A stretch of 13,465 nucleotides of DNA, taken from contig DATCJN010000061.1 in assembly GCA_036562755.1 (NCBI GenBank), positions 1 through 13,465 of the forward strand, in the 5' to 3' direction. The stretch comes from DUVY01 sp036562755. GTDB lineage: Bacteria > Bacillota > Clostridia > Christensenellales > DUVY01. Both the position numbers and the translations under genes were made by a program. Below are positions 6,874-13,465 of this stretch, piece by piece. Below the pieces are notes generated by a model. The model worked only from the letters and a program-made list of their open reading frames with translations, did no database searches and was not told the DNA's origin. The stretch's first letter is position 1. Every line of letters begins with the position of its first letter.

Positions 6874-7629
6874 TTGCGAAAAAAGCTGATAATTTTATTT
6901 TGCATTTTGACCTTTTTGGCTTTAATGATAACGCTAAACAGCGCTGTCTTTAGCGTTAGATATGTCAGCGCGTCCATAAAAAACTCCGACGACGCGGTTT
7001 TGCGCCAAAAGATTAAAGAGAGCATTAATTTGGATTCCCAAAGCATCTTTTTTTTAAACGAATCCAAGATTATCCAAACGATAAGCCAAGCCGTTCCCGA
7101 AGTAAAAGTTTTAAAACTTGAAAGAAAATTTCCCGATAAACTTATTATTCACGCAGTAAAGCGCGCCCGTGTTTGTTACATAAAATTTGATAATATTTTT
7201 TATATCATAAGCGAGGACCTAACGGTAATAGACATCGTCAATTATAGGCCTCAAAATTTGAGCGAGCTAATAATTCAAGACGAACTTGATATGGACGCCG
7301 CAAAAAAAGGCTTTGAATTAAAAACCCGCGAATCCACAAAAAAAGATATTATAAATCTATTCGATTGCATAAAAAACATCGGCGAAGAGTATTTTGGGCT
7401 TATTCAAAAAATCGGATTTAATAGAATGACAAGCGATATCTACCTAAAAACTCTTTCGGGCGTAACAATTCATATCAGTTATATCGACAGACTGCAAGAA
7501 AAAGTCCAAATAGCGTTTTCTTTATATAATCACAGTCCGTTATACAGAGCGGACGGCATAATAAGCGCCTATCTAGATAAAGACGGCGCGCTGAAAGCGT
7601 CTTATCGAAAAGGCGAAATTGAGTTTTAA
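6874..7629 (+). CDS. ftsQ: Cell division protein FtsQ/DivIB
   Basis: 251 residues, typical for FtsQ/DivIB. A very short basic cytoplasmic start (R-K-K) leads into one membrane span (about 5-26). A POTRA domain follows (about 28-97: F-S-V-R-Y-V-S at its start, F-P-D-K-L-I-I-H-A-V at its end), then the FtsQ beta domain with the late stretch D-R-L-Q-E-K-V-Q-I-A. It is a bitopic divisome protein that bridges early and late division proteins outside the membrane. The start is TTG at 6874, supported by GGTGA at 6865-6869 with a 4-base spacer. Sequence conservation is low, as is usual for the family, but position before ftsA and ftsZ makes the call firm. Confidence 0.88.
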   Translation: MRKKLIILFCILTFLALMITLNSAVFSVRYVSASIKNSDDAVLRQKIKESINLDSQSIFFLNESKIIQTISQAVPEVKVLKLERKFPDKLIIHAVKRARVCYIKFDNIFYIISEDLTVIDIVNYRPQNLSELIIQDELDMDAAKKGFELKTRESTKKDIINLFDCIKNIGEEYFGLIQKIGFNRMTSDIYLKTLSGVTIHISYIDRLQEKVQIAFSLYNHSPLYRADGIISAYLDKDGALKASYRKGEIEF

Positions 7630-7649
7630 ATCGCTATTTATGTATAATC

Positions 7650-7679
7650 TTGACTTATATCGTCGTTTCAATATATAAT
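7650..7679 (+). promoter_or_regulatory. Strong SigA promoter for ftsA-ftsZ
   Basis: TTGACT (7650-7655, five of six consensus bases) and a perfect TATAAT (7674-7679) are spaced by 18 bases, 30 bases before the ftsA ATG. Two more TATAAT copies lie at 7643-7648 and 7683-7688. Transcription would begin near 7686 and leave a leader of about 20 bases that carries the ribosome site. Confidence 0.75.
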
Positions 7680-7708
7680 GAGTATAATCAAAATATATAA
7701 GGAAACGA

Positions 7709-8812
7709 ATGAAACATAAAGCGGCGATATTGTCGATAGACTCTTCAAACATTACCGTTTTGGTGGGCGCAAGAAGCGTCAACAACACCTTTAACATTAG
7801 CGGAGCGGGAGAAGCGGCATACGACGGTTACACTGACGGCGAGTTTGTCGAGCCAAGAAAGCTCGCGGACGGCGTTTTGGAAGCGCTTGACGCTGTAAGA
7901 AGCCAAAACAACCCTATAGACAAAATTTTTGTAGGGGTGCCTTCCGACTTTTTGGAAGTCTTGGTTCGAGATGTAACCATATCTTTTAAGCGTCCTAAAA
8001 CCGTAAAACAGTTTGACATCGACGCGCTGTTTGACGAGGGCGCAACCGCTTTAAGCAGCGAATACAAGCTGATAAACCGTTCGCCTGTGTATTTTGAGGT
8101 GGACGGACTCAAAACCCTAAAATATCCCAAGAGCAAAACATCCAAAATAAGCGCTAAAGTAAGCTACATTTACGCCAAAAAGTATTTTATCGAACTAATC
8201 GGCGCTATTTTGGAGACCGTGGGTATCCAGGATATTATCTATTTGGGTTCGCCGCTATGCCAGTATTTATATTTAATAGAAGACAAAGCGGCCGAAAAGA
8301 AGTCCGTCATTATTGACATTGGTCACATCGCCTCAAGCGTGATTTGCGCCCAAGGCGAAGGCATAGTTTCCCTAAACAACTTTGTGGCTGGAAGCGGATT
8401 CTTGACTGTTATCTTAATGGAAGGGCTTAATATCTCATACAGTCAAGCTGAAACTCTAAAGCAGCAGCTTGTAATAACGCTCGACCCGGCCGAAAACGAA
8501 AGATACATCATCGACGAATATTCGGCTGCCGTTCCCGCTAAAAAAGCCAACGAGTTAGTCATAGAAGGCTTGTATAATATGGCAGAAGTCGTGGCGGAAA
8601 ACATCGAAAAAGCGGGGATTCGTTTTGACGAATACACCTCAGTGTATCTAACGGGCGGCGAAATATGCGGGATGAGAGGCGCAAAAGACATTATAGAAAA
8701 AGTATTAGGGACAAGCATTGAGATTTTAAAACCTTCGGTGCCTATGCTGGACAAACCTCAATTTTCTCAAATAGCGGGGCTTTTGGACCTTGCTCTAACC
8801 CACATTAAATAG
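7709..8812 (+). CDS. ftsA: FtsA-like cell division protein, divergent
   Basis: 367 residues, against 410-440 for usual FtsA. The actin fold is recognisable: phosphate-1 region I-L-S-I-D-S-S-N (7-14), the SHS2/1C domain (about 73-155, starting K-I-F-V-G-V-P-S-D-F), phosphate-2 region I-I-D-I-G-H-I-A-S-S (201-210), and adenosine motif V-Y-L-T-G-G-E (312-318). The phosphate-2 loop lacks the G-G-G-T-T of normal FtsA. The protein ends just after the actin fold (L-A-L-T-H-I-K), so the linker and C-terminal amphipathic helix that anchors FtsA to the membrane are missing. The ATG at 7709 has AAGGA at 7699-7703. It has its own strong promoter and lies 28 bases before ftsZ. FtsA identity relies on fold and position; its ATP binding and membrane binding are doubtful. 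Confidence 0.85.
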   Translation: MKHKAAILSIDSSNITVLVGARSVNNTFNISGAGEAAYDGYTDGEFVEPRKLADGVLEALDAVRSQNNPIDKIFVGVPSDFLEVLVRDVTISFKRPKTVKQFDIDALFDEGATALSSEYKLINRSPVYFEVDGLKTLKYPKSKTSKISAKVSYIYAKKYFIELIGAILETVGIQDIIYLGSPLCQYLYLIEDKAAEKKSVIIDIGHIASSVICAQGEGIVSLNNFVAGSGFLTVILMEGLNISYSQAETLKQQLVITLDPAENERYIIDEYSAAVPAKKANELVIEGLYNMAEVVAENIEKAGIRFDEYTSVYLTGGEICGMRGAKDIIEKVLGTSIEILKPSVPMLDKPQFSQIAGLLDLALTHIK

Positions 8813-8840
8813 GTATTTTTTACGGAGGATTAAGTTATTT

Positions 8841-9968
8841 ATGACCAATATTGACGATTTGACCACGCCGGTATGTAAGATAAAGGTTTTAGGAATAGGC
8901 GGAGGCGGCGGCAACGCGATAAACAGAATGAAAGCGGCGGATATTAAATCCGCCGAGTTTATAGCCATTAACACCGATTTGCAAGCCTTGAGAATGTCCA
9001 AGGCCGATATCGTGCTTCAAATAGGCGCAAAACTTACCAAAGGTTTAGGCGCCGGTTCCGATCCCGAAATAGGCAAGAGAGCGGCCGAAGAAAGCAGAGA
9101 CGCTATAGAAGAAATTATCGCGGACGCTAACTTGGTATTTATCACGGCGGGCATGGGCGGCGGCACGGGCACGGGCGCGGCGCCTGTTATCGCAGAAATA
9201 GCCAAGAAAAGAGGCGTTTTAACAATAGGCGTAGTTACCAAACCTTTTAGCTTTGAAGGCAATGTGCGCATGCAAAATGCCGAAAGAGGCATACAAGAAC
9301 TTAAAAAAGTAGTAGATACTTTGTTGATAGTTCCCAATAATAAATTGCTCCAAGTATTCCCTAAGGGCACGCCCATGGTCGAGGCGTTTAAATACGCAGA
9401 CGATGTTTTAAGACAAGGTATTCAGGGCGTAACCGACTTGATTGTCGTTCCTTCGCTTATCAACCTTGACTTTGCCGATGTCTTGACTATTATGAAAGAC
9501 AAAGGCATGGCGCATATGGGCATAGGCGAGGGCAGCGGCGAAAACCGCACAATCGACGCCGTCAAAAAAGCCGTTTACAGTCCCTTGCTGGATACCACTA
9601 TCGATTATTCCACGGGCGTTTTGATTAATATATTCGGCGGTATGGACATAACGCTGGACGAAGTAAACGAAGCGGTAGAATTGGTCAAAGAAGTTGCGGA
9701 CAAAAACGCCAATATCATATTCGGCGCCGGTCTTGATCCCGCCTTAAACGGCAAGATTATAGTAACCATTATCGCCACGGGTTTTGACAAAACAGCGTCT
9801 TCATATATCCCTTCAGGCAAAACGGGCGCTTACGCCGTTTCCCCCGACAAAAAAGTTCCTGTAAGCCCCTTTAATAAGCCCGAAGACGAAACCTTTATCT
9901 CAAAAATAAATCCCGATCCCGATAACGAAGATATCCCGCTGTGGATAAAGAAACATTTTAAGAAGTAA
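8841..9968 (+). CDS. ftsZ: Cell division GTPase FtsZ
   Basis: 375 residues, usual size. The N-terminal GTP-binding core includes the T1 loop G-I-G-G-G-G-G-N-A (18-26) and the tubulin signature G-G-G-T-G-T-G (106-112). The catalytic T7 loop N-L-D-F-A-D is at 208-213. A short variable linker (about 325-360) precedes the conserved C-terminal peptide D-I-P-L-W-I-K-K (364-371), the site that binds FtsA, SepF and others. FtsZ polymerises into the cytokinetic ring and, in spore formers, also the polar septum. The ATG at 8841 has GGAGGA at 8824-8829, a slightly long spacing. It is almost certainly co-transcribed with ftsA, and transcription ends at the hairpin just downstream. Confidence 0.98.
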   Translation: MTNIDDLTTPVCKIKVLGIGGGGGNAINRMKAADIKSAEFIAINTDLQALRMSKADIVLQIGAKLTKGLGAGSDPEIGKRAAEESRDAIEEIIADANLVFITAGMGGGTGTGAAPVIAEIAKKRGVLTIGVVTKPFSFEGNVRMQNAERGIQELKKVVDTLLIVPNNKLLQVFPKGTPMVEAFKYADDVLRQGIQGVTDLIVVPSLINLDFADVLTIMKDKGMAHMGIGEGSGENRTIDAVKKAVYSPLLDTTIDYSTGVLINIFGGMDITLDEVNEAVELVKEVADKNANIIFGAGLDPALNGKIIVTIIATGFDKTASSYIPSGKTGAYAVSPDKKVPVSPFNKPEDETFISKINPDPDNEDIPLWIKKHFKK

Positions 9969-9972
9969 ATCT

Positions 9973-10001
9973 AAAACGGGTTCCGCTGAACCCGTTTTTT
10001 T
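9973..10001 (+). terminator. Intrinsic terminator after ftsZ
   Basis: AAAACGGGTT (9973-9982) pairs perfectly with AACCCGTTTT (9989-9998) over 10 bases around a CCGCTG loop, followed by a run of seven T (9995-10001). It starts 4 bases after the ftsZ stop codon and closes the division operon. Confidence 0.9.
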
Positions 10002-10100
10002 AACATATCTTTAAAGCGTAAAATAATCTTGACAATGCACCCTTGCATACAAACCAAGGCCAGAATAATATAAACATTCAATAATGAGCAAAACACAAAT

Positions 10101-10139
10101 AAAACCCGTCTTAACTAAAGGCGGGTTTTTTATTTTTTT
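10101..10139 (+). terminator. Second intrinsic terminator before spoIIGA
   Basis: AAAACCCGTCTT (10101-10112) pairs with AAGGCGGGTTTT (10118-10129), 12 pairs including one G-U, loop AACTA, followed by a T-rich tract to 10139. It stands about 100 bases after the first terminator with no gene between. It insulates spoIIGA-sigE from division-operon read-through, or ends an unseen short transcript. It may also work weakly on the other strand. Confidence 0.8.
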
Positions 10140-10175
10140 AGACAAAGAGCGAAATCTTTTTTATTTATAGGCATA

Positions 10176-10181
10176 TATAAT
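10176..10181 (+). promoter_or_regulatory. -10 box of a likely leaderless spoIIGA promoter
   Basis: A perfect TATAAT at 10176-10181 ends 6 bases before the spoIIGA ATG, so transcription would start at or within a base or two of the start codon. No -35 is recognisable at 16-18 bases. That fits an activator-dependent promoter; Bacillus spoIIG needs phosphorylated Spo0A and has a widely spaced -35. No clear TGTCGAA Spo0A box is visible upstream. Confidence 0.5.
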
Positions 10182-10187
10182 CAGACT

Positions 10188-11024
10188 ATGGAAGTTTACA
10201 TAGAATACGTTATACTGGATAACTTTTTTATCACGCTTGCGATTTTGATAATAACTTCCAAGTGCCTGCATATAAACCTGTCTTGGCCGAGGGCGGTTTT
10301 GGCTTCATCTTTCGGGACATTTTGCGCCATATTGATCCCGCTAATAAGAATACATAACATTTTATTAATACTGCTAAAAATCTTAAGCGGCGCGCTGATT
10401 TGCTTGGTAATTCCCAAAAAACTGACCGTTAAAAAATATTTTCAAATTTTTATCACTTTTTTAGGCGTTACCTTCTTTTTGGGCGGCATAAGCATCGCAA
10501 CGCTTTATATGCTTACCCAGGACTTGCCGACCGCTTTTAAAATAAATTATTTTAAAGAATTTCCCATAGGCGTAATAATAGCCGTTTTGGTGCTAGGGGT
10601 GTTTTTCGGGGTAAGGTTTTTTATTTCCAATTACCGCGTCAAAACCCTGCGGCCTTTTTTGAGAAGATTGGAAATTTTTTATCAAGACAGGTCTATCAGT
10701 CTAAACGGCCTAATAGACAGCGGCAATAACCTTTACGATCCCGACACCAATTTGCCCGTAGTCGTGGTAAACAAGCATACTGTCTTTAACCTCTTAAGCG
10801 ACGAGGCGATTATCAGTCTTGCCAAGGGCGGACTGAAAAACGCCAAAATCATAGATTATGGTACAGCGTCCAACACCAGCCAAATGTTAATTTTAAAACC
10901 CGACAAAATATTGATATATTCGGGCGACCAAGTGAATACCATATATGATGTAATGCTTGGAATCGCTCAAAACACGGTTGGGGGACAAACATACGAGGCG
11001 CTTATCCATCCCGCGTTAGTATAA
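10188..11024 (+). CDS. spoIIGA: SpoIIGA, pro-SigE processing protease
   Basis: 278 residues, slightly shorter than the roughly 310 of Bacillus. The N-terminal half has about five membrane spans (to about residue 147). The C-terminal half is an aspartic-protease-like domain with the hallmark G-L-I-D-S-G-N-N-L-Y-D-P (174-185), D177 being the probable catalytic aspartate, followed by L-P-V-V-V-V. It sits in the sporulation septum and, on a signal from the forespore (SpoIIR in Bacillus), cleaves the pro-peptide of SigE. The start M-E-V-Y-I-E-Y aligns with the family start, so the ATG is right although no ribosome site precedes it. Its substrate gene sigE follows after 18 bases, in the conserved spoIIG arrangement. 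Confidence 0.93.
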   Translation: MEVYIEYVILDNFFITLAILIITSKCLHINLSWPRAVLASSFGTFCAILIPLIRIHNILLILLKILSGALICLVIPKKLTVKKYFQIFITFLGVTFFLGGISIATLYMLTQDLPTAFKINYFKEFPIGVIIAVLVLGVFFGVRFFISNYRVKTLRPFLRRLEIFYQDRSISLNGLIDSGNNLYDPDTNLPVVVVNKHTVFNLLSDEAIISLAKGGLKNAKIIDYGTASNTSQMLILKPDKILIYSGDQVNTIYDVMLGIAQNTVGGQTYEALIHPALV

Positions 11025-11032
11025 AAAACTTT

Positions 11033-11037
11033 GGAGG
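11033..11037 (+). promoter_or_regulatory. Ribosome site that sets the sigE start
   Basis: GGAGG at 11033-11037 lies 5 bases before the ATG at 11043. An in-frame TTG at 11031 would start inside the ribosome site itself and is rejected. Confidence 0.85.
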
Positions 11038-11042
11038 TCGTT

Positions 11043-11753
11043 ATGTTTTTAGTCGAATTGGTCGCCAAACTTTTTAAAGAAATTTTCCAAGATGAACAAA
11101 ATTTTCTAAATTACATATACGGCAGCGAATCTTTGCCGCTGCCTATGGACGATGAGGAAGAGCAGGCCGCGCTGCAGAGACTGGAAGCGGGAGATCCCGA
11201 AATAAAATCCAAGCTGATAGAGCGTAATTTAAGGCTTGTGGTATATATAGCGCGAAAGTTTGACAATACCGGCGTTGAAGTAGAAGACTTAATAAGCGTG
11301 GGCACCATAGGACTGATAAAAGCCGTTAACTCTTTTGACGTAAGCAAAAAGATAAAACTCGCCACTTACGCCTCGCGCTGCATAGAAAACGAAATATTGA
11401 TGTATCTAAGGCGCATAGTCCGCTTAAAGAGCGAAATTTCGCTTGACGAGCCCTTAAACGTGGATTGGGAAGGCAACGAGTTACTGCTGTCGGACATTTT
11501 AGGCACGGATTCGGATTTGGTATATAAAAACATCGAAACATCGGCGGAAAACGATTTGTTATGGCAGGCGATAAAAAAACTCAACAGCCGCGAGCAGGTA
11601 ATAATGCAGCTTAGATTCGGTCTGGGCGGCAACGCCGAAAAAACCCAAAAAGAAGTTGCGGATATGCTGGGAATATCGCAATCATATATTTCAAGATTAG
11701 AGAAAAAAATCATATTCAGACTGCGCAAAGAAATGTCCAAGCAAGCGTTATAA
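11043..11753 (+). CDS. sigE: Pro-sigma-E, mother-cell sporulation sigma factor
   Basis: 236 residues, matching SigE of Bacillus (239). Sigma region 2 is highly conserved, with E-D-L-I-S-V-G-T-I-G-L-I-K-A-V at 81-95 and K-I-K-L-A-T-Y-A-S-R-C-I-E-N-E at 103-117. Region 4 carries the helix-turn-helix T-Q-K-E-V-A-D-M-L-G-I-S-Q-S-Y-I-S-R (201-218). The N-terminus is a pro-peptide of about 23 residues. Aligning Y-I-Y-G-S-E-S-L-P (24-32) with the Bacillus cleavage region puts the cut near N23/Y24. SigE directs early mother-cell genes, in Bacillus including yqfC-yqfD. SigK is the closest alternative, but the spoIIGA neighbour decides for SigE. The usual sigG partner does not follow. Confidence 0.95.
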   Translation: MFLVELVAKLFKEIFQDEQNFLNYIYGSESLPLPMDDEEEQAALQRLEAGDPEIKSKLIERNLRLVVYIARKFDNTGVEVEDLISVGTIGLIKAVNSFDVSKKIKLATYASRCIENEILMYLRRIVRLKSEISLDEPLNVDWEGNELLLSDILGTDSDLVYKNIETSAENDLLWQAIKKLNSREQVIMQLRFGLGGNAEKTQKEVADMLGISQSYISRLEKKIIFRLRKEMSKQAL

Positions 11754-11831
11754 AAGTCCCAAAGCATTATTGCAACTTAAGCATATATTTGATAAACTTA
11801 ATAAAAATACATTTTTATTGTTTATTTTTAT

Positions 11832-11835
11832 AGGA
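11832..11835 (+). promoter_or_regulatory. Ribosome site that sets the dNTPase start
   Basis: AGGA at 11832-11835 lies 9 bases before the ATG at 11845. The longer in-frame reading from the TTG at 11770 has no ribosome site and would add 25 residues that the family does not have. Confidence 0.55.
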
Positions 11836-11844
11836 CAAGTTTTG

Positions 11845-13044
11845 ATGAACCAAAGCTTTGACGATAAATTCAATATTTTAAAAACCAAAGCAGAGCAAAG
11901 AAATAATTTATATTCCGATTACGCGGTAAAAGACAGCGACGCTTTAAGAAGAAAGCCTACAAGCGATTACAGCGTCTATCGAACGCCCTTTATAATAGAT
12001 ACGGATAGGATTATCCATAACATTTTTTATAACCGCTATGTCGACAAAACCCAAGTTTTTTCCCTTTTTAAAAACGACGACATAACAAGGCGCGGTCAGC
12101 ATATTCAATATGTTTCCCGTATAGCCCGAACCATAGGGCAGGCCTTGTCTTTGAATTTAGACTTGATAGAGGCTATAGCCTTAGGCCACGACATAGGGCA
12201 TACGCCTTTTGGGCATAAAGGCGAAGAGTTTTTAAACGAAAACTATCATAAATATACCGGCAGATATTTTAGGCACAATGTCCACAGCGTAAGGGTGCTG
12301 GACAAAATCACCAAGTCTAACTTATGTTTGCAAACTTTGGACGGAATTTTATGCCACAATGGCGAAAAGCCCAAGGAAATATATAAACCCTCCGAGCCCT
12401 ATGACTTTGACGAATTTGATAAAATGGTAGAGCGGTGTTATACGGATGAAGAATATTCTTCCATGCTTGTTCCTTGCACCCTGGAAGGCTGCGTGGTCAG
12501 AATAAGCGACATAATAGCGTATTTGGGCAAGGACAGACAGGACGTCTTGAAAGTATTAGGCGAAAAATACGGCCAAAAGATTTATTACAAATCTAACCGC
12601 GAGATTATAAAAGAGCTGACTGACAGCATTATTTATAACAGCCTAGGACAAAACTACATCGCCATGGACTCTAAGGTTTATCGAGAGATGAAAGAGTTTA
12701 TGGACGAAAATTACGAACTTATTTACAAAAGTTCCCGCGTCAACGAGGTATATTACGAAACCATTAAGCCTATGTTTGACATGCTGTATGAGAGATTTTT
12801 ATATGATGTAAAAATGCAAGATTATTCTTCATATATCTTCAAACATCATTTTTATTACGCGTATTTGCCTCAAAATTATATAGACATCGGACTGGACTTG
12901 GAAAACGACATAGACTGCAACGATTTGGTGGTAGATTATATCGCAAGCATGACGGACGACTATTTCGTGGAAGTCTTTCAAAAACTGTTTCCCGATTCAA
13001 AATTGAAGATTAAATATATTTCATATTTCGAGGATAATTTATGA
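11845..13044 (+). CDS. dGTPase-family HD-domain triphosphohydrolase
   Basis: 399 residues. The N-terminal stretch R-T-P-F-x-x-D-x-D-R-I-I-H (46-58) and K-T-Q-V-F (68-72) are hallmarks of deoxyguanosine triphosphate triphosphohydrolases. The HD metal site is intact: H86 (R-G-Q-H), H115-D116 (L-G-H-D-I-G-H-T-P-F-G-H) and D222 (R-I-S-D-I-I-A-Y), with H144 and H147 nearby. Enzymes of this family cut dNTPs to deoxynucleoside and triphosphate and lower dNTP pools; which dNTP is preferred cannot be read from sequence. The gene begins 91 bases after sigE, without a convincing terminator or promoter between, so it may be partly co-transcribed with sigE. Its TGA stop overlaps the ATG of the next gene (ATGA), indicating coupled translation. 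Confidence 0.85.
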   Translation: MNQSFDDKFNILKTKAEQRNNLYSDYAVKDSDALRRKPTSDYSVYRTPFIIDTDRIIHNIFYNRYVDKTQVFSLFKNDDITRRGQHIQYVSRIARTIGQALSLNLDLIEAIALGHDIGHTPFGHKGEEFLNENYHKYTGRYFRHNVHSVRVLDKITKSNLCLQTLDGILCHNGEKPKEIYKPSEPYDFDEFDKMVERCYTDEEYSSMLVPCTLEGCVVRISDIIAYLGKDRQDVLKVLGEKYGQKIYYKSNREIIKELTDSIIYNSLGQNYIAMDSKVYREMKEFMDENYELIYKSSRVNEVYYETIKPMFDMLYERFLYDVKMQDYSSYIFKHHFYYAYLPQNYIDIGLDLENDIDCNDLVVDYIASMTDDYFVEVFQKLFPDSKLKIKYISYFEDNL

Positions 13045-13465
13045 CAAGATGGGCGGTATTCGGCACGGGCAGAATGGCCTCAAGATTTCTAAAAACCCTA
13101 AAGCGCTGCGGTAAAGTTGTTACAACTGTGGTTTCTTCCGATTTAGCGCGCGCGCAAGAGTTTGCCGCAAAACATGGCGTGGATAATTATTATTCGTATG
13201 ATAACATCGATTTTGACAAATTTGATATAGCTTATATCGCCACAGTAAACAAACGCCATATGCCCGACAGCTGTATGTGCTTATCCAAGGGCAAGTCCGT
13301 GCTTTGCGAAAAGCCCATTGCCGTAAACACCGACGAGCTTAACATAATGATTAAAACGGCTCAAGAAAACAACGCCTTACTTGCGGAGGCGCTTTGGACG
13401 GCTTTTTTGCCCGCAGTTCAGAAAGCTAAAGAATTAGTCGATAGCGGCGCTATAGGCAAGGTAAA
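13041..13465 (+). CDS. Gfo/Idh/MocA-family oxidoreductase, partial
   Basis: The 5' part only: 141 codons are visible and the frame is open to the right edge. The N-terminal Rossmann fold has F-G-T-G-R-M-A (7-13), the cofactor-site stretch I-A-T-V-N-K-R-H (66-73), and the family hallmark C-E-K-P-I-A (89-94). E-A-L-W-T-A-F-L-P (116-124) follows, most like the dihydrodiol/xylose dehydrogenase-type branch. Such enzymes oxidise or reduce sugars and cyclitols with NAD(P); the substrate is unknown. The ATG at 13041 overlaps the upstream TGA stop by 3 bases and has GAGGA at 13030-13034. Confidence 0.88.
   Translation, partial: MTRWAVFGTGRMASRFLKTLKRCGKVVTTVVSSDLARAQEFAAKHGVDNYYSYDNIDFDKFDIAYIATVNKRHMPDSCMCLSKGKSVLCEKPIAVNTDELNIMIKTAQENNALLAEALWTAFLPAVQKAKELVDSGAIGKV

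Noticed and set aside
10029..10034. TTGACA as the -35 of a promoter between the terminators
   Set aside because: No -10 hexamer occurs 15-19 bases downstream; the nearest AT-rich match is about 29 bases away.
11031..11042. TTG start four codons before the sigE ATG
   Set aside because: This TTG is part of the GGAGG ribosome site that serves the ATG at 11043.
11800..11819. AATAAAA/TTTTATT hairpin after sigE as a terminator
   Set aside because: The stem contains only A-T pairs and would be too weak; it is expected by chance in this AT-rich gap.
11770..11844. Upstream TTG extension of the dNTPase
   Set aside because: No ribosome site, and the added 25 residues are low-complexity and AT-driven; the ATG at 11845 has AGGA at good spacing.
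12011..12019. TTATCCATA resembling a DnaA box
   Set aside because: Single near-match inside a coding region with no cluster or AT-rich unwinding element near it.

Overview
The window reads as a chromosomal segment of a low-GC, endospore-forming Gram-positive bacterium (Firmicutes/Bacillota, most likely Clostridia-like and perhaps uncultured). The grounds are AT-rich spacers, TATAAT-type promoters, GGAGG-type ribosome sites, some TTG starts, and core sporulation genes (yqfC, yqfD, spoIIGA, sigE) among housekeeping genes. I see no rRNA, tRNA, CRISPR array, insertion sequence or prophage gene. The standard genetic code fits every gene.

Layout. (1) 102-4459, + strand: yqfC, yqfD, phoH, a PgpH/YqfF-type membrane HD phosphodiesterase and ybeY. 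The genes are tightly packed, with overlaps at phoH/pgpH and a 2-base gap before ybeY. This is the conserved Firmicutes yqfC-yqfD-phoH-yqfF-ybeY order. (2) 4460-5683, - strand: a ten-repeat Sel1 protein with its own promoter, placed tail-to-tail against ybeY. It sits where dgkA and cdd lie in Bacillus. (3) 5920-6789: era. (4) 6874-9968: the division cluster ftsQ/divIB, ftsA, ftsZ, with a strong promoter before ftsA and an intrinsic terminator after ftsZ. (5) 10188-11753: spoIIGA-sigE, the protease and its pro-sigma substrate, after a second terminator. (6) 11845-13044: a dGTPase-family HD hydrolase, overlapped by ATGA with a Gfo/Idh/MocA oxidoreductase that runs off the right edge.

How the genes fit together. 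PhoH, YbeY and Era are linked to RNA turnover and small-subunit maturation. FtsQ, FtsA and FtsZ build the divisome. In the mother cell SpoIIGA cleaves pro-SigE, and SigE in Bacillus drives yqfC-yqfD, so regulator and probable target share this window.

No clearly new multi-gene system is visible. The points worth a second look are: a divergent FtsA with a degenerate phosphate-2 motif and no C-terminal membrane helix; a PgpH homologue without its large ectodomain; an apparently leaderless spoIIGA start; the inverted Sel1 gene inside a conserved neighbourhood; and sigE followed by a dNTPase gene instead of sigG.
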